NCBI GenBank assembly: GCA_905221605.1
Contig: CAJNDS010002266.1
Coordinates: 374,228-438,227, forward strand
Length of the DNA stretch: 64,000 nt
DNA from: Symbiodinium natans
Taxonomy: Eukaryota; Sar; Dinophyceae; Suessiales; Symbiodiniaceae
Reading direction: 5' to 3'
A program made the translations under genes and the position numbers. Position 1 is the stretch's first letter. Each line of letters starts with the position of its first letter. Below are positions 21,301 to 29,254 of this stretch, piece after piece. The notes under the pieces are model-generated. The model saw only the letters and a program-made list of their open reading frames with translations. It ran no database searches and had not been told where the DNA came from.

Positions 21301-22620
21301 AACCTTAAGGTTCCCTGGGTTATAGTCTTGTGGCCTGGGCTCACCTGTCAACCCCGGCGGAATTGCGAACCTGCTCAAACTCTCAACCCCTCTACACCCA
21401 CTCCTGGCACCGGCATGCAAAGCTCCATCGGTGATTGCACAAGGGCTAGGTCTGGGCTCTATGCTTGCAAAGGGGTCCGGCAAATTAAAGTTACCTCGAC
21501 ATCCCAAATGCGGTCCCTCAGGATAGCGGGGTGTACTAGGGGCCTGCGGAAAGGGTTGAGGACTTATGGGAACATGGGGAGCGGAATCTCTCTCACGAAG
21601 AGACCCTTGAGGAAGGTTGCCAAGTGAAGCTACATCTGCCCGGCCTGGAAAACCAACCCCTACACCCCTAAGATCCCTCATATCTCCATCCTCTCTACTT
21701 AGGCCCTGTGGCTCTACTGCCCTGTACATATCGGCGTTCAAACCTGCTTTGTACAAATCTCCTACCCTACGACTACTTGAAGCTACATGTTGGTCAGCTG
21801 TGGACATGGGCCCTGTCGGCCCTTCAAGCGCCGAATGCAAAGTGCTGGTTGACCTGGACCTTTCAGCCCGCTCTAACCTCTGAAGAATGGCCATCATGAA
21901 GGGATCCGCAGCCTGATTTCCATGCTGAGCCAAGTGAATCAGCTCAGTCGCAGGAAGAGTTGCCGCTGCACTCACCTGTGCGCCAGAATTCAAGCCTGGC
22001 GGTTGCCATCCCATCTCGGGCGCACGAGACCTTTCCAGAAGTTGCTGTAGTCTCACCAAATCGTCTATCGCCTTCCTGTCAGGCTCAAGAGCTCGGCCTT
22101 CTGAACCAGAGTGTCTGCCATCTGCTGAACTCCTTCCCAAATCAGCTTGTAGCGGACCAGGTCCAGCCCTGGAAGCCTCACTGCTCACAGGGGTCTCTTT
22201 TCCATCTGGCAATCCCAGCAGCAGCATATTTTCAGAGTAGCCTCCGGAGGCACCGGAACTATCTCCAGCAGCCAAGTCGAAATGCTCCGGGCCACTCCTC
22301 GGTAGCCTATCTGCAGTTTCGTACGGCGGCTCATCTCCAGAAACAGGCAAGTTGCTAGGTCGCATGTGCTTCAACAACAGCTCACGGTTTGCTTTTTCTG
22401 ACCACCAAACATTTCCCTGGGCCTGCGCTGGTGAAGATCTTGGATCTCCCAAGTCTGCTCCACCAGTTGCGGCTCTATCCTCTAAGTTAGAGCTCGAAGG
22501 TGGTTGGTCTCCCAAGTTCGGATTCGGAAGACCATCATAAGTATCTCCAGCCTCTTGGCCTTCAAGCGGAATATCGGCAGGGTGTTCCCCTCCGTGGAAA
22601 CGTCGGCGAAAGAAGTCCAT
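12379..22620 (-). CDS. Giant copia gag-pol polyprotein with embedded 2OG oxygenase
   Basis: A single 3413-residue frame with no frameshift; copia polyproteins are usually about 1400-1500 residues. Order seen: proline-rich N-terminus (1-600); a capsid-like helical region (about 640-890); CCCH finger (C922, C931, C937, H941); zinc knuckle CX2CX4HX4C (C951-C964); protease motif VDGGAS (D1060), where DSG or DTG is usual; integrase with a compact H1478-H1483-C1490-C1493 site and D1517, D1673, E1709 (D-35-E); a 2OG-Fe(II) oxygenase-like domain (about 1930-2125) with H2033, D2035, H2104 and R2115; coiled coil (about 2270-2350); RT with DVKTAFL (2534) and YVDD (2644); RNase H with D2825, E2864, D2899 and D2948; then a 450-residue C-terminal extension with a hydrophobic segment near 3042-3063. 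The start ATG lies 56 bases inside the LTR. Domain calls come from motifs by eye; the oxygenase is inferred. Confidence 0.93.
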   Translation of the reverse strand: MDFFRRRFHGGEHPADIPLEGQEAGDTYDGLPNPNLGDQPPSSSNLEDRAATGGADLGDPRSSPAQAQGNVWWSEKANRELLLKHMRPSNLPVSGDEPPYETADRLPRSGPEHFDLAAGDSSGASGGYSENMLLLGLPDGKETPVSSEASRAGPGPLQADLGRSSADGRHSGSEGRALEPDRKAIDDLVRLQQLLERSRAPEMGWQPPGLNSGAQVSAAATLPATELIHLAQHGNQAADPFMMAILQRLERAERSRSTSTLHSALEGPTGPMSTADQHVASSSRRVGDLYKAGLNADMYRAVEPQGLSREDGDMRDLRGVGVGFPGRADVASLGNLPQGSLRERDSAPHVPISPQPFPQAPSTPRYPEGPHLGCRGNFNLPDPFASIEPRPSPCAITDGALHAGARSGCRGVESLSRFAIPPGLTGEPRPQDYNPGNLKVWDKDLLGEWIGSSGFEGTMRPRLEPVPKLPAASHNPYVPEPAMPVIRSRGWEAHAAPPPQPHALSLIDLDPVPVTTGPSAMTGTAFPPLIDILSPKAKTPFVSGLGFSKEDSEPANTPRTPRVGTSGGAAYTPGGTRVPDGTPPATPPRVSFGPTTMVPLPPSPIPAPPASPWGLGTPDKSEEPSKLVQNLPLLEVIEGSAEASVTTGDWMARIGPLMRSLSPGAPGWWSQVVSTATEYYQQWLKSDSLQRLAIKSDVVAQGAMLEYGHLRRVEERGSVLVLQAFPPTLQSEAVSVRALGTVSLLFLAMTKYQPGGTGEKSAILSFLTQPQLEGGNGVQSNHAALRKWERLYRRCVELGLAPPDPTLLVRALDGLGKTIGNKSPHIAFRLATFRHQYQLDAIPNETSVLQYCQLLLAEAEAWMIAASAGGEPAKHPRVATMNQDPATAHDSPAKPPAGKAKGGNKGGRNKGEGGPLTAEGSCKFFMSDAGCRYGKPCIHPHPSLAPADGKCFNCGSVEHGAAECTRPKGAIPAAKGDSKGHNTGKSKAGSPQVDPKANTPSPKKPPKAKKVEISPDANEGGADAQLNSLCTPNLQIEPEAICLTASLKGISEDKPRGLVDGGASHNLRFAGPHEYKSARAVTVKLASGKAYDLRMNTVGTLLSPNPNVQPIVAMGLCTRLLGCKVAWEDNECNIHHPLEGPIEVTMVDDCPEVSHTTCLSLIQQIEEQRSKLMLKALRNDCPDPADWLRMPKDEFLEHLEDWALDLWGLPSSNAPLIPTEGYGSQDTGLNRHRRRRINRGKVVLCFAPGNPKWNFKGSQEILRVDNRPGQGLENQALYQYLLLWAREGLIEGVVGELPEGDLAFKRCIVLTEVALQGVWHGSAKTKQALVILKSPEQSKQCQDVGAQKVSARWSLKLVSFDLGALDGLSVGPTHVLTNSGHLWEALEEVRIPRNAPWIPSEHSDGEPARRVWPTSLCTVVHQAMAEWQQGLKHREDKDRLRVSRLQHLLALGWEPGEMDDACILRSLKPRSKEMFRKHCLAGHRPWRADCAACVDSMAHIRPHRRLKMSRVCGLNIDVSGPHRTADSEDQDVARPRYFLVGNYSFPMFQYPADAKPESESIPVEAPIPDEWVDEPEENLLPEPGECEGAGVWEEAEEPDRRGVDWIDEARVKGENKKWDTVIAGCKEPSYKVLNIPLLEILPTKSPQAIVSALNRFYAKLRSWGLPVFRLHSDHAQALTHKSVSDWAAHRGIYKTTAMPEQPAGIGKAEQLVKAIKAQVRALLISSGAPPGLWPHAARYACASLQRRALLKVGHDSKPLVPFYAVVKFRSRTWRDTKWGSRATQGRLVAPSTDISKGYIVRVDDNGVNRLYATTLVYRDFQEEPEPPTIEGPDEPAPVVLPSGAVVGRPAPEGAAEIQVPPEVANPIAEAPKVLPDGSLDVEADDTCHVHLLQSNAPTVGELGVVVEDLRGEALEASTRSLLGYAMRYHVVSDDDLDNLAGQIGIQPMNYRCRSNIAALLKEWCSRSEGIRASSTGCSRTVGVYHYGGVVGLTRDHESFPGITALLANLVKQLTPGVCFSAVSVSWQARHVPHRDVHNAKNTPNILIPLMLPKQGGRLWLSVAPGDIVVGPIQMCTLPDGQEQAGQVLGLKPWVPTVFDAKRWHATTSYQSEEPRLVVVAYMPVLATRLTTPQRDALRAVGFPCDDASVCVDEALRACQQGESTSDSLDADSALAGCSSAVNVGQTTGTTLPSLAACAGVRPWWCPPVPEPETQEHTAEPSPRYNSSLAPNGLGPSTLNKPPASVCVQPEPAKAGDVAPMPSDSDVRLRAARGSGLVWGQEEKHGPRWYHALPLPNLEPVDVDMCEDAEGSEEHREALRVRLEGLRLSALATLRDQETALAKDVQAGCADLAESAATLLARIHVEVQALENLLDWLSGYENYDPENDGQQNSDLHLRAVSVDEGEQLLQTKIVSINEVMADIEGWIEALRSELTSLTEVNGATGVITEEEVRQLESDPTLEVVRVPGKIVASIKPPRKKKARLVACGNFLNRPKNRGSPTLDRRDLYSAGMDTLSLRTQLGVGALYGWDCGSLDVKTAFLTAPYQPGRSDSPGKRKVVVVRVPQAMIAAGLCPSKSWLRVFGALYGLQESPHSWSLDRDKKLKSVEWVGACGHTMKFLQTKSDVSMWLIWDTKEQQIKGSLGVYVDDLLFMACGPELKKAMQAVQNLWTCSAPEFASGETGLKFCGLQIWKRDGCICVGQPDYINDLANRYPDLTPSPNLPDLRLDPEPETVEISDIRQGQKIVGELTWVANRSRMDIAFPVNRLSKLVLKYPRYVCEAGRQLIRYLLFTVDVVLQYGPNVSFPADFVEALVKRPSELDLCTFADASFGQQDGRSQSGVVITLNGSPLGWITLTQGFITLSTAESELVAAVDGMSFTQALKPLVDEMLGKVTTWFVYGDSVSCQSVLLYPAGAWRTRHLRLRCRYYHELIEEDLIRPHHIPGKFMPADVLTKPMMFPKLASLLEMVGVGGIPTLSKVTKSAPKKKGTPNQKVSDNPGSSSIAGPSSTAVRLLVFVSCVQSARASDESVSVAEDSWFLWLQSSLLLHRLIIGFLMVMVGVLGYLCSWYKGELRSARVRLLRALANEAQLEAHLETMQRENLDRPLPLVLRDNRPAEGEPESEVNSDVGEPDQEQEPTLNDPLSRLRVILFAAGGLVFRMIGPDAVQVMLLRELTRGMRFAVATAYDNTQVRVPAPLDDEPDSSWSYDSARGDFLLELAEIHARFRDEDDYNPDAVLEAFERYEANGGMMTAEVYEPLSPSELEALHEALRYWTQHGRRADPGAELVRYVDDVGIVGPPHMINEEVWRLEAEAFGYPIAQAVLSVVLRGYDFDLDQLSEETRHELHVLGYEHLFAPNRLQEPRAEFEGDDETVVRAALVLYHSGYGFDWEQFSERRQDMYHWFMGNWLQDLHEVD

Positions 22621-22656
22621 AACCCAATGCCCACACTTCCAAAAAAGGGATCTATG

Positions 22657-22676
22657 CAGTGATTGGGCTCATAACC
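22657..22676 (-). promoter_or_regulatory. Primer-binding site, internal initiator-tRNA type
   Basis: Immediately inside the 5' LTR the coding strand reads GGTTATGAGCCCAATCACTG. This is complementary to the anticodon arm of an initiator methionine tRNA (GGGCUCAUAACC), not to a tRNA 3' end. Drosophila copia uses the same arrangement, GGTTATGGGCCCA, and is primed by a half-tRNA cut in the anticodon loop. The leader from here to the start codon is only 56 bases. Confidence 0.8.
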
Positions 22677-22965
22677 TGTGGAAAGACCATGGCTGGAGAT
22701 GATGAAAACGCTCAGACTCTCCTTTTCAACCGCAGCAAGAACGAAATGTCTAGAGTATCTTCATAGCTCTGTATGATGGCCATGAATGATGTCTGCCTAC
22801 GATTAGCCAAAAGCTCTTAAGGCTACGACTTTAAAAATCGTGTAAGGGCCTGGGGATGGAGATAACTGGCTATACAACCCTCCTAAAACCCCAAAGGCCA
22901 CAGCCTGAGCAGCTGATCGCAGTGGAATGTGCATGTCCTGGACAGATACAGATGGGGCAAGCACA
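22677..22965 (-). repeat. 5' LTR of the copia element (289 bp)
   Basis: Upstream LTR relative to the minus-strand coding direction. The first and last four bases are inverted (TGTG...CACA). It would carry the promoter and the R/U5 regions. I see no convincing TATA box, which fits dinoflagellate promoters. It matches 11571-11859 base for base in my reading. Confidence 0.95.
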
Positions 22966-22970
22966 ACCCT
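22966..22970. other. Target-site duplication ACCCT (right copy)
   Basis: Right partner of the duplication at 11566-11570. It is followed directly by more CCCTAAA units, so the empty site was a short telomere-type array. Confidence 0.85.
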
Positions 22971-22987
22971 AAACCCTAAACCCTAAG

Positions 22988-23040
22988 ACCTGCGCCTTCT
23001 GGGTGGTAGGCCGAAAGCCCAACAATGTCTGTCTTAGGGG
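22988..23040 (+). CDS. Candidate exon just downstream of the retrotransposon
   Basis: After CCCTAAG the frame reads TCAFWVVGRKPNNVCLRG with G/C-rich third positions and ends with two bases of a codon (GG) before GTGGGGG at 23041. It joins in phase to 23180-23270. The copia element lies in the CCCTAAA array immediately upstream, which would be the preceding intron of this candidate gene. Confidence 0.35.
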
Positions 23041-23179
23041 GTGGGGGCTAGGGCTTAAGGGCTAGGGCTTAAGGGCTAGGGCTTTAGGGCTAGGGCTTTA
23101 GGGTTCATTCAGAGTTTAGGCTTTAATTCGGGTTTGGGGTTTGGGGTTTGGGGTTTCAGGTTTAGGGATTAGGGTTTAG

Positions 23180-23270
23180 GGTTTTGGGTGAAGCCCCTGC
23201 CGCACCGGCGGCCACCAGTTCCGCGCAGCCGCCCCAGAGCAGATCGCCGAAGCGGGGAACTGGCCGCTAG
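23180..23270 (+). CDS. Candidate terminal exon, Ala/Pro/Ser-rich tail
   Basis: Begins after GGGTTTAG. The first G completes the codon from 23040, and the frame then gives VLGEAPAAPAATSSAQPPQS and a basic end (SPKRGTGR), stopping at TAG 23268-23270. The low-complexity Ala/Pro/Ser composition and G/C third positions look like a genuine disordered C-terminus. The putative intron 23041-23179 starts GTGGGG and is filled with GGGCTTA, GGGTTTG and GGGTTTA variants. Confidence 0.42.
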
Positions 23271-23399
23271 GGTTAGGGTTTAGGGTTTAGGGTCTAGAGG
23301 GTCACTGTTCTAGCATTCATAGTCATTAGAGGGTTCCAGGCTTAGGAAAAAAAAACACCTGCCCAAAGAATCCCATAACATTAAGAAAAATGACAGTTT

Positions 23400-23900
23400 T
23401 CATCCAAGGACTTGCCTTAATCGACGAAGGATTTGCCTTAATCGACGAAGGATTTGCCTTAATCGACGAAGGACTTGCCTTATTCGACGAAGGACTTGCC
23501 ATATTCGACGAAGGACTTGCCTTAATCGACGAAGGACTTGCCTTAATCGACGAAGGACTTGGCTTATTCGACGAAGGACTTGCCTTAATCGACGAAGGAC
23601 TTGCCTTAATCGACGAAGGACTTGGCTTATTCGACGAAGGACTTGCCTTAATCGACGAAAGACTTGCCTTAATCGACGAATGTTGGAGAGTGGCCAGGAT
23701 CCGGCCCCTCGTCGATTAAGGCAAGTCCTTCGTCGATTAAGGCAAGTCCTTCGTCGAATAAGCCAAGCCCTTCGTCGATTAAGGCAATCCTTGCTCATTT
23801 GCCTTAATCGACGAAGGGCTTGGCTTATTCGACGAGGGCTTGGCTTAATCGACGAAGGACTTGCCTTAATCGACGAAGGATTTGCGTTATTCGACGAATT
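23400..23900. repeat. 21-bp tandem array with two orientation switches
   Basis: Unit CTTGCCTTAATCGACGAAGGA. About 13 units run on the plus strand (to 23685), four inverted (23706-23795), then several plus again (23800-23900). Because 21 is a multiple of 3 it encodes repeating GLALIDE, but the inversion argues against a gene. Confidence 0.95.
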
Positions 23901-23937
23901 TACAAAGGTGTATATATATATATATATATGAAGAGAA

Positions 23938-23990
23938 GGTTTAGGGTCTAGGGTCTAGGGTCTAGGGTCTAGGGTCTAGGGTTTAGGGTT
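23938..23990 (+). repeat. GGGTCTA variant array
   Basis: Six GGGTCTA units bracketed by GGGTTTA; preceded by a short TA run at 23911-23930. Confidence 0.9.
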
Positions 23991-25215
23991 TAGCGTAGCA
24001 TCTGGGTAATTCACCAAAATAGGGGTACCCCTTTATACACCTCAAATAGAATGGAATCCCCTAAAAGGGAACCATATTTTCGGAAACCACCTTTTTGGTT
24101 TAAAGGGGCTTTGAGGGGAACCTAAACCAGCTCATAAGGGAACCTACACCCAAAAGGAAAGGGAATAAGGTTCGGCTGCGGGTTCCTAGCGCTAAACACG
24201 GAAGTGGTAGACCAGAGTGTCATGCTGGTTCGAAACTGCTATAAGGGTTGGAGAGGTAGTGCAGGTGACTCTGATAAGGGCTTGAGCAAGTAGGGTTAGT
24301 GTTTAGGATCTCATCAGTGGATTTAAGTAGGCCTCAGTTCTGGGGTTTGGGGCCCCAAAGCCGAATCAAACCCTAAACCCTACCTAAACCCTAAACCCTA
24401 AACCCTAAACCCTAAACCCTAAACCCTAAACCCTAAACCCTAAACCCTAAACCCTAAACCCTAAACCCTAAACCCAAATGGCATCCATGAGCTTGGGACT
24501 AGGCGCTTGGTGCTTGGTGCGTTGGAGATTCGGGTCTGCAAGAGCCAGAAACCCGAAACCCTGGACCTAGGGATGTAGGGTGTAGGGTTTGGGGTCCCGT
24601 CCCGACGGTGCGCAGCTTTTGTCTCCGGTTTGCTTCTATTGGAATGGCCAAAGCGAATCCAAGAACTGACTGAAGCGTCTGGCGGATCCACCCACCAGCC
24701 TCGGCGCAGATTTAGGGTTGAGGGTTTAGGGTTTAGGGCAAGACTCTGGCATAAGAGGTTCTGACATGGGGTTTAGGGTTTACAGGGTTAACAGTTTGGG
24801 GGGATTTGCAGGGCTTACAGGGTTTGTGGCTTACAAGCGTGTTGCTAGCAACAAGGGGTTTAGCTTTAGGCGCGCCGTCTCCAAGAGGCTTCGTATCAAA
24901 TTATGGGCCTCAAGGGCACACTTAGCAGGTATAACCCCGATCCATACGGGCCTCGCTGGCAATCTTAGGATTTTCTCAGGTAGACGTGCATTCTGTCAGG
25001 AGAACCCTGAAACCCTGAACCCTAAACCCGAATAAGAGCCTTCAAGACCTCCTTTAGACAGGCATGCAAAGAAGGGTATTCAGGGCTTCTCTTGGGGTGG
25101 CGACTTGAGGGTTTCGGGTTACGAGGCTTTAGGGGTTCCGAGGGCTCATTGTTAAGTTGGGGCATTCGCCACGGCCGAGCGGCTTCTTGTCCTTCCAGTT
25201 CACCTGCGCCTGTGG
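23991..25215. other. Mosaic region between arrays
   Basis: Holds a repeat-like stretch at 24021-24150 (GGGGTACCCC..., TTTTCGGAAACC, GGGAACCTA motifs), unique islands at 24160-24340 and 24480-25020, and telomere-type units. No convincing gene. Confidence 0.6.
24368..24475 (+). repeat. Interstitial telomere-type array (CCCTAAA)n
   Basis: About 15 near-perfect units. Confidence 0.95.
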
Positions 25216-25290
25216 GGTTAAGGGTTAAGGGTTAAGGGTTAGGGGTTAAGTGCTAAGGGCTAAGGGTTAAGGGTTAAGGGTTAAGGGTTT
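25216..25290 (+). repeat. GGGTTAA variant array
   Basis: About ten GGGTTAA or GGGCTAA units, a local variant of the telomere-type repeat. Confidence 0.9.
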
Positions 25291-25456
25291 AGGGTCTAAT
25301 TAGGGTTGCCTGCGGGTTGATTTTTGAGGAATTCAACAGGGCTCAGGCTCAACAAGGCTGGTCCTGCTGGTTCATTGTACCCAATTAGAACTGTACTAAT
25401 TAATTTATTAACCCGCTTCTGAGCCCCTGAAGTGCCCCAAAACGGTTAGAAGTCCT

Positions 25457-25540
25457 AAACCTAAACCCTAAACCCTAAACCCTAAACCCAAAACCCTAAA
25501 CCCTAAACCTTAAACCCTAAACCCTAAACCCTAAAAACTA
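25457..25540 (+). repeat. Interstitial telomere-type array
   Basis: About 11 CCCTAAA-like units with small changes. Confidence 0.9.
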
Positions 25541-25688
25541 AACAGTTACGATTGGTTAATAAGTACCACGAACCTCCAAGGGCAGCGTGGTCCGGATGCT
25601 GGTCCTGATGCTTACGACTAGGATGGCTGGGCCAGAACCCGGTCTTCTTGCCGGTGATGCTGCTTTCGTGGCGCTTCTGCGGTAAAAA

Positions 25689-28600
25689 GGATGCAAGGCC
25701 GATGCTCACGATGCTGGGCTCTGGGCCGGTTTTGAAGTGAAAGGGCGCGCGGCTGATGCTCGTGATGCTGGGCTCTGGGCCGGTTTGGAAGTGAAAGGGC
25801 ACACGGCTGATGTTCGTGATGCTGGGCTCTGGGCCGGTTTGGAAGTGAATGGGCGCACTTCGGATGCTCGTGATGCTGGGCTCTGGGCCGGCTTGGAAGT
25901 GAAAGGGCGCGCGGCTGATGCTCGTGATGCTGGGCTCTGGGCCGGTTTGGAAGTGAAAGGGCACACGGCTGATGTTCGTGATGCTGGGCTCTGGGCCGGT
26001 TTGGAAGTGAATGGGCGCACTTCGGATGCTCGTGATGCTGGGCTCTGGGCCGGCTTGGAAGTGAAAGGGCGCGCGGCTGATGCTCGTGATGCTGGGCTCT
26101 GGGCCGGTTTGGAAGTGAAAGGGCACACGGCTGATGTTCGTGATGCTGGGCTCTGGGCCGGTTTGGAAGTGAAAGGGCGCGCGGCTGATGCTCGTGATGC
26201 TGGGCTCTGGGCCGGTGAAGTGAAAGGGCGCACGGCTGATGCTCGTGATGCTGGGCTCTGGGCCTGAAGTGAAAGGGCGCGGCTGATGCTCGTGATGCTG
26301 GGCTCTGGGCCGGCTTGAAGTGAAAGGGCGCACTTCTGATGCTCGTGATGCTGGGCTCTGGGCCGGTTTGGAAGTGAAAGGGCGCAAGGCCGATGCTCGT
26401 GATGCTGGGCCCTGGGCCGGTTTTGAAGTGAAAGGGCGCGCGGCTGATGCTCGTGATGCTGGGCTCTGGGCCGGTTTTGAAGTGAAAGGGCACACGGCTG
26501 ATGCTCGTGATGCTGGGCTCTGGGCCGATTTTGAAGTGAAAGGGCACACGGCTGATGCTTGTGATGCTGGGCTCTGGGCCGGTTTGGAAGTGAAAGGGCG
26601 CAGCTGATGCTCGTGATGCTGGTCTGGGCCGGTTTTGAAGTGAAAGGGCGCACGGCTGATGCTCGTGATGCTGGGCTCTGGGCCGGTTTTGAAGTGAAAG
26701 GGCGCAAGGCTGATGCTCGTGATGCTGGGGTCTGGGCCGGTTTTGAAGTGAAAGGGCGCACGGCTGATGCTCGTGATGCTGGGCTCTGGGCCGGTTTTGA
26801 AGTGAAAGGGCGCACAGCTGATGCTCGAGATGCTGGGCTATGGGCCTGTCTTGAAGTGAAAGGGCGCGCGGCTGATGCTCGTGATGCTGGGCTCTGGGCC
26901 GGTTTAAAGGGCGCACGGCTGATGCTCGTGATGCTGGGCTCCAGGCCGTTTTTGAAGTGAAAGGGCACACGGCTGATGCTCATGATGCTGGGCTCTGGGC
27001 CGGTTTTGAAGTGAAAGGACAGGCTGATGCTCGTGATGCAGGGCTTTGGGCCGGTTTTGAAGTGAAAGGGCGCACGGCTGATGCTCGTGGTGCTGGTCTC
27101 TGGGCCGGTTTTGAAGTGAGAGGGCGCGCGGCTGATGCTCGTGATGCTGGGCTCTGGGCCGGTTTTGAAGTGAAAGGGCGCACGGCTAATGCTCGTGATG
27201 CTGGGCTCTGGGCCGGTTTTGAAGTGAAAGGGCGCAGATGCTGGGCTTTGGGCCGGTTTTGAAGTGAAAGGGCGCACGGCTGACGCTCGTGAATAGGGGC
27301 TCTGGGCCGGTTTTGAAGTGTAAGGGCGTGTGGCTGATGCTCGTGATGCTGGGCTCTGGGCCGGTTTTGAAGTGAAAGGGCGAATGATGATGCTCGTGAT
27401 ACTGGGCTCTGGGCCGGTTTTGAAGTGAAAGGGCGCACGGCTGATGCTCGTGATGCTGGGCTATGGGCCTGTCTTGAAGTGAAAGGGCGCGCGGCTGATG
27501 CTCGTGATGCTGGGCTCTGGGCCGGTTTAAAGGGCGCACGGCTGATGCTCGTGATGCTGGGCTCTGGGCCGGTTTTGAAGTGAAAGGGCAAGCTCATGCT
27601 CGTGATGCAGGGCTCTGGGCCTTTTTTGAAGTGAAAGGGCGCAAGGCTGATGCTCGTGATGCTGGGCTCTGGGCTGGTTTTGAAGTGAAAGGGCGCACGG
27701 CTGATGCTGGTGATGCTGGGCTCTGGGCCGGTTTTGAAGTGAAAGGGCGCACTTCTGATGCTCGTGATGCTGGGCTCTGGGCCGGTTTGGAAGTGAAAGG
27801 GCGCAAGGCCGATGCTCGTGATGCTGGGCCCTGGGCCGGTTTTGAAGTGAAAGGGCGCGCGGCTGATGCTCGTGATGCTGGGCTCTGGGCCGGTTTTGAA
27901 GTGAAAGGGCACACGGCTGATGCTCGTGATGCTGGGCTCTGGGCCGATTTTGAAGTGAAAGGGCACACGGCTGATGCTTGTGATGCTGGGCTCTGGGCCG
28001 GTTTGGAAGTGAAAGGGCGCAGCTGATGCTCGTGATGCTGGTCTGGGCCGGTTTTGAAGTGAAAGGGCGCACGGCTGATGCTCGTGATGCTGGGCTCTGG
28101 GCCGGTTTTGAAGTGAAAGGGCGCAAGGCTGATGCTCGTGATGCTGGGGTCTGGGCCGGTTTTGAAGTGAAAGGGCGCACGGCTGATGCTCGTGATGCTG
28201 GGGTCTGGGCCGGTTTTGAAGTGAAAGGGCGCACAGCTGATGCTCGTGATGCAGGGCTCTGGGCCTGTCTTGAAGTGAAAGGGCGCGCGGCTGATGCTCG
28301 TGATGCTGGGCTCTGGGCCGGTTTTGAAGTGAAAGGGCGCAGATGCTGGGCTCTGGGCCGGTTTTGAAGTGAAAGGGCGCACGGCTGACGCTCGTGATGC
28401 TGGGCTCTGGGCCGGTTTTGAAGTGTAAGGGCGTGTGGCTGATGCTCGTGAATAGGGGCTCTGGGCCGGTTTTGAAGTGAAAGGGCGCACTTCTGATGCT
28501 CGTGATGCTGGGCTCTGGGCCGGTTTGGAAGTGAAAGGGCGCAAGGCCGATGCTCGTGATGCTGGGCCCTGGGCCGGTTTTGAAGTGAAAGGGCGCGCGG

Positions 28601-29254
28601 CTGATGCTCGTGATGCTGGGCTCTGGGCCGGTTTTGAAGAGACTGGCTGGGCCGGTTTTGAGGTGAAAGGGCGCACAGCTGATGCTTTGAAGTGAAAGGG
28701 CGCGCGGCTGATGCTCGTGATGCTGGGCTCTGGGCCGGTTTTGAAGTGATAGGGCGCATGGCTGATGTTTTGAAGTGAAAGGGCGAATGATGCTCGTGAT
28801 GCTGGGCTCTGGGCCGGTTTTGAAGTGAAAGAGCACACGGCTGATGCACGTGATGCTGGGCTCTGGGCCGGTTTTGAAGTGAAAGGGCGCGCGGCTGATG
28901 CTCGTGATGGGGCTCTGGGCCGGTTTTGAAGTGAAAGGGCGCACGGCTGATGCTCGTGATGCTGGTCTCTGGGCCGGTTTTGAAGTGAAAGGGCGCACGG
29001 CTGATGCTCGTGATGCTGGGCTCTGGGCCGGTTTTGAAGTGAAAGGGCGTGCGGCCGAAAGGTCGCACGGCTGATGCTCGTGATGCTAGGCTCTGGGCTG
29101 GTTTGATGCTCGTGATGCTGGGCTCTGGGCTGGTTTTGAAGTGAAAGGGCGCAAGGCTGATGCTCGTGATGCTGGGCTCTGGGCCGGTTTGGAAGTGAAA
29201 GGGCGCACGGCTGATGCTCGTCATGCTGGGCTCTGGGCCGGTTTGAGGTTGATG
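25689..29254. repeat. 54-bp minisatellite, about 66 units
   Basis: Unit begins GGGCTCTGGGCCGGTTTTGA and ends GCTGATGCTCGTGATGCT. The 54-bp length is divisible by 3 and stops are rare, so all three minus-strand frames and one plus frame stay open for hundreds of codons (plus frame: AGLWAGFEVKGRTADARD). Higher-order structure: a three-unit block of 162 bp repeats at 25740-26160, and a block of about 500 bp starting near 26331 recurs near 27750 and, shorter, near 28489. Confidence 0.96.

Larger units (their letters stand above)
11571..22965 (-). mobile_element. Complete Ty1/copia-type LTR retrotransposon
   Basis: This 11.4-kb unit has every structural part of an LTR retrotransposon. Two 289-bp direct repeats begin TGTG and end CACA. 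They are flanked by the 5-bp target duplication ACCCT. A tRNA-like primer site lies inside the upstream LTR, a polypurine tract lies inside the downstream LTR, and one uninterrupted gag-pol frame lies between them. The integrase-before-RT order and the RNase H tail place it in Ty1/copia (Pseudoviridae-type). By eye the two LTRs are identical, so the insertion is recent and the element may still be active. It is more than twice the usual 5-kb copia length because the single reading frame is very long. It inserted into a CCCTAAA telomere-type array. Confidence 0.96.

Noticed and set aside
12379-22620. Many plus-strand ORFs of 60-160 codons inside the element
   Set aside because: They are antisense shadows of the gag-pol frame.
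23400-23900. CRISPR-like repeated units
   Set aside because: Units are contiguous with no spacers, and the context is eukaryotic.
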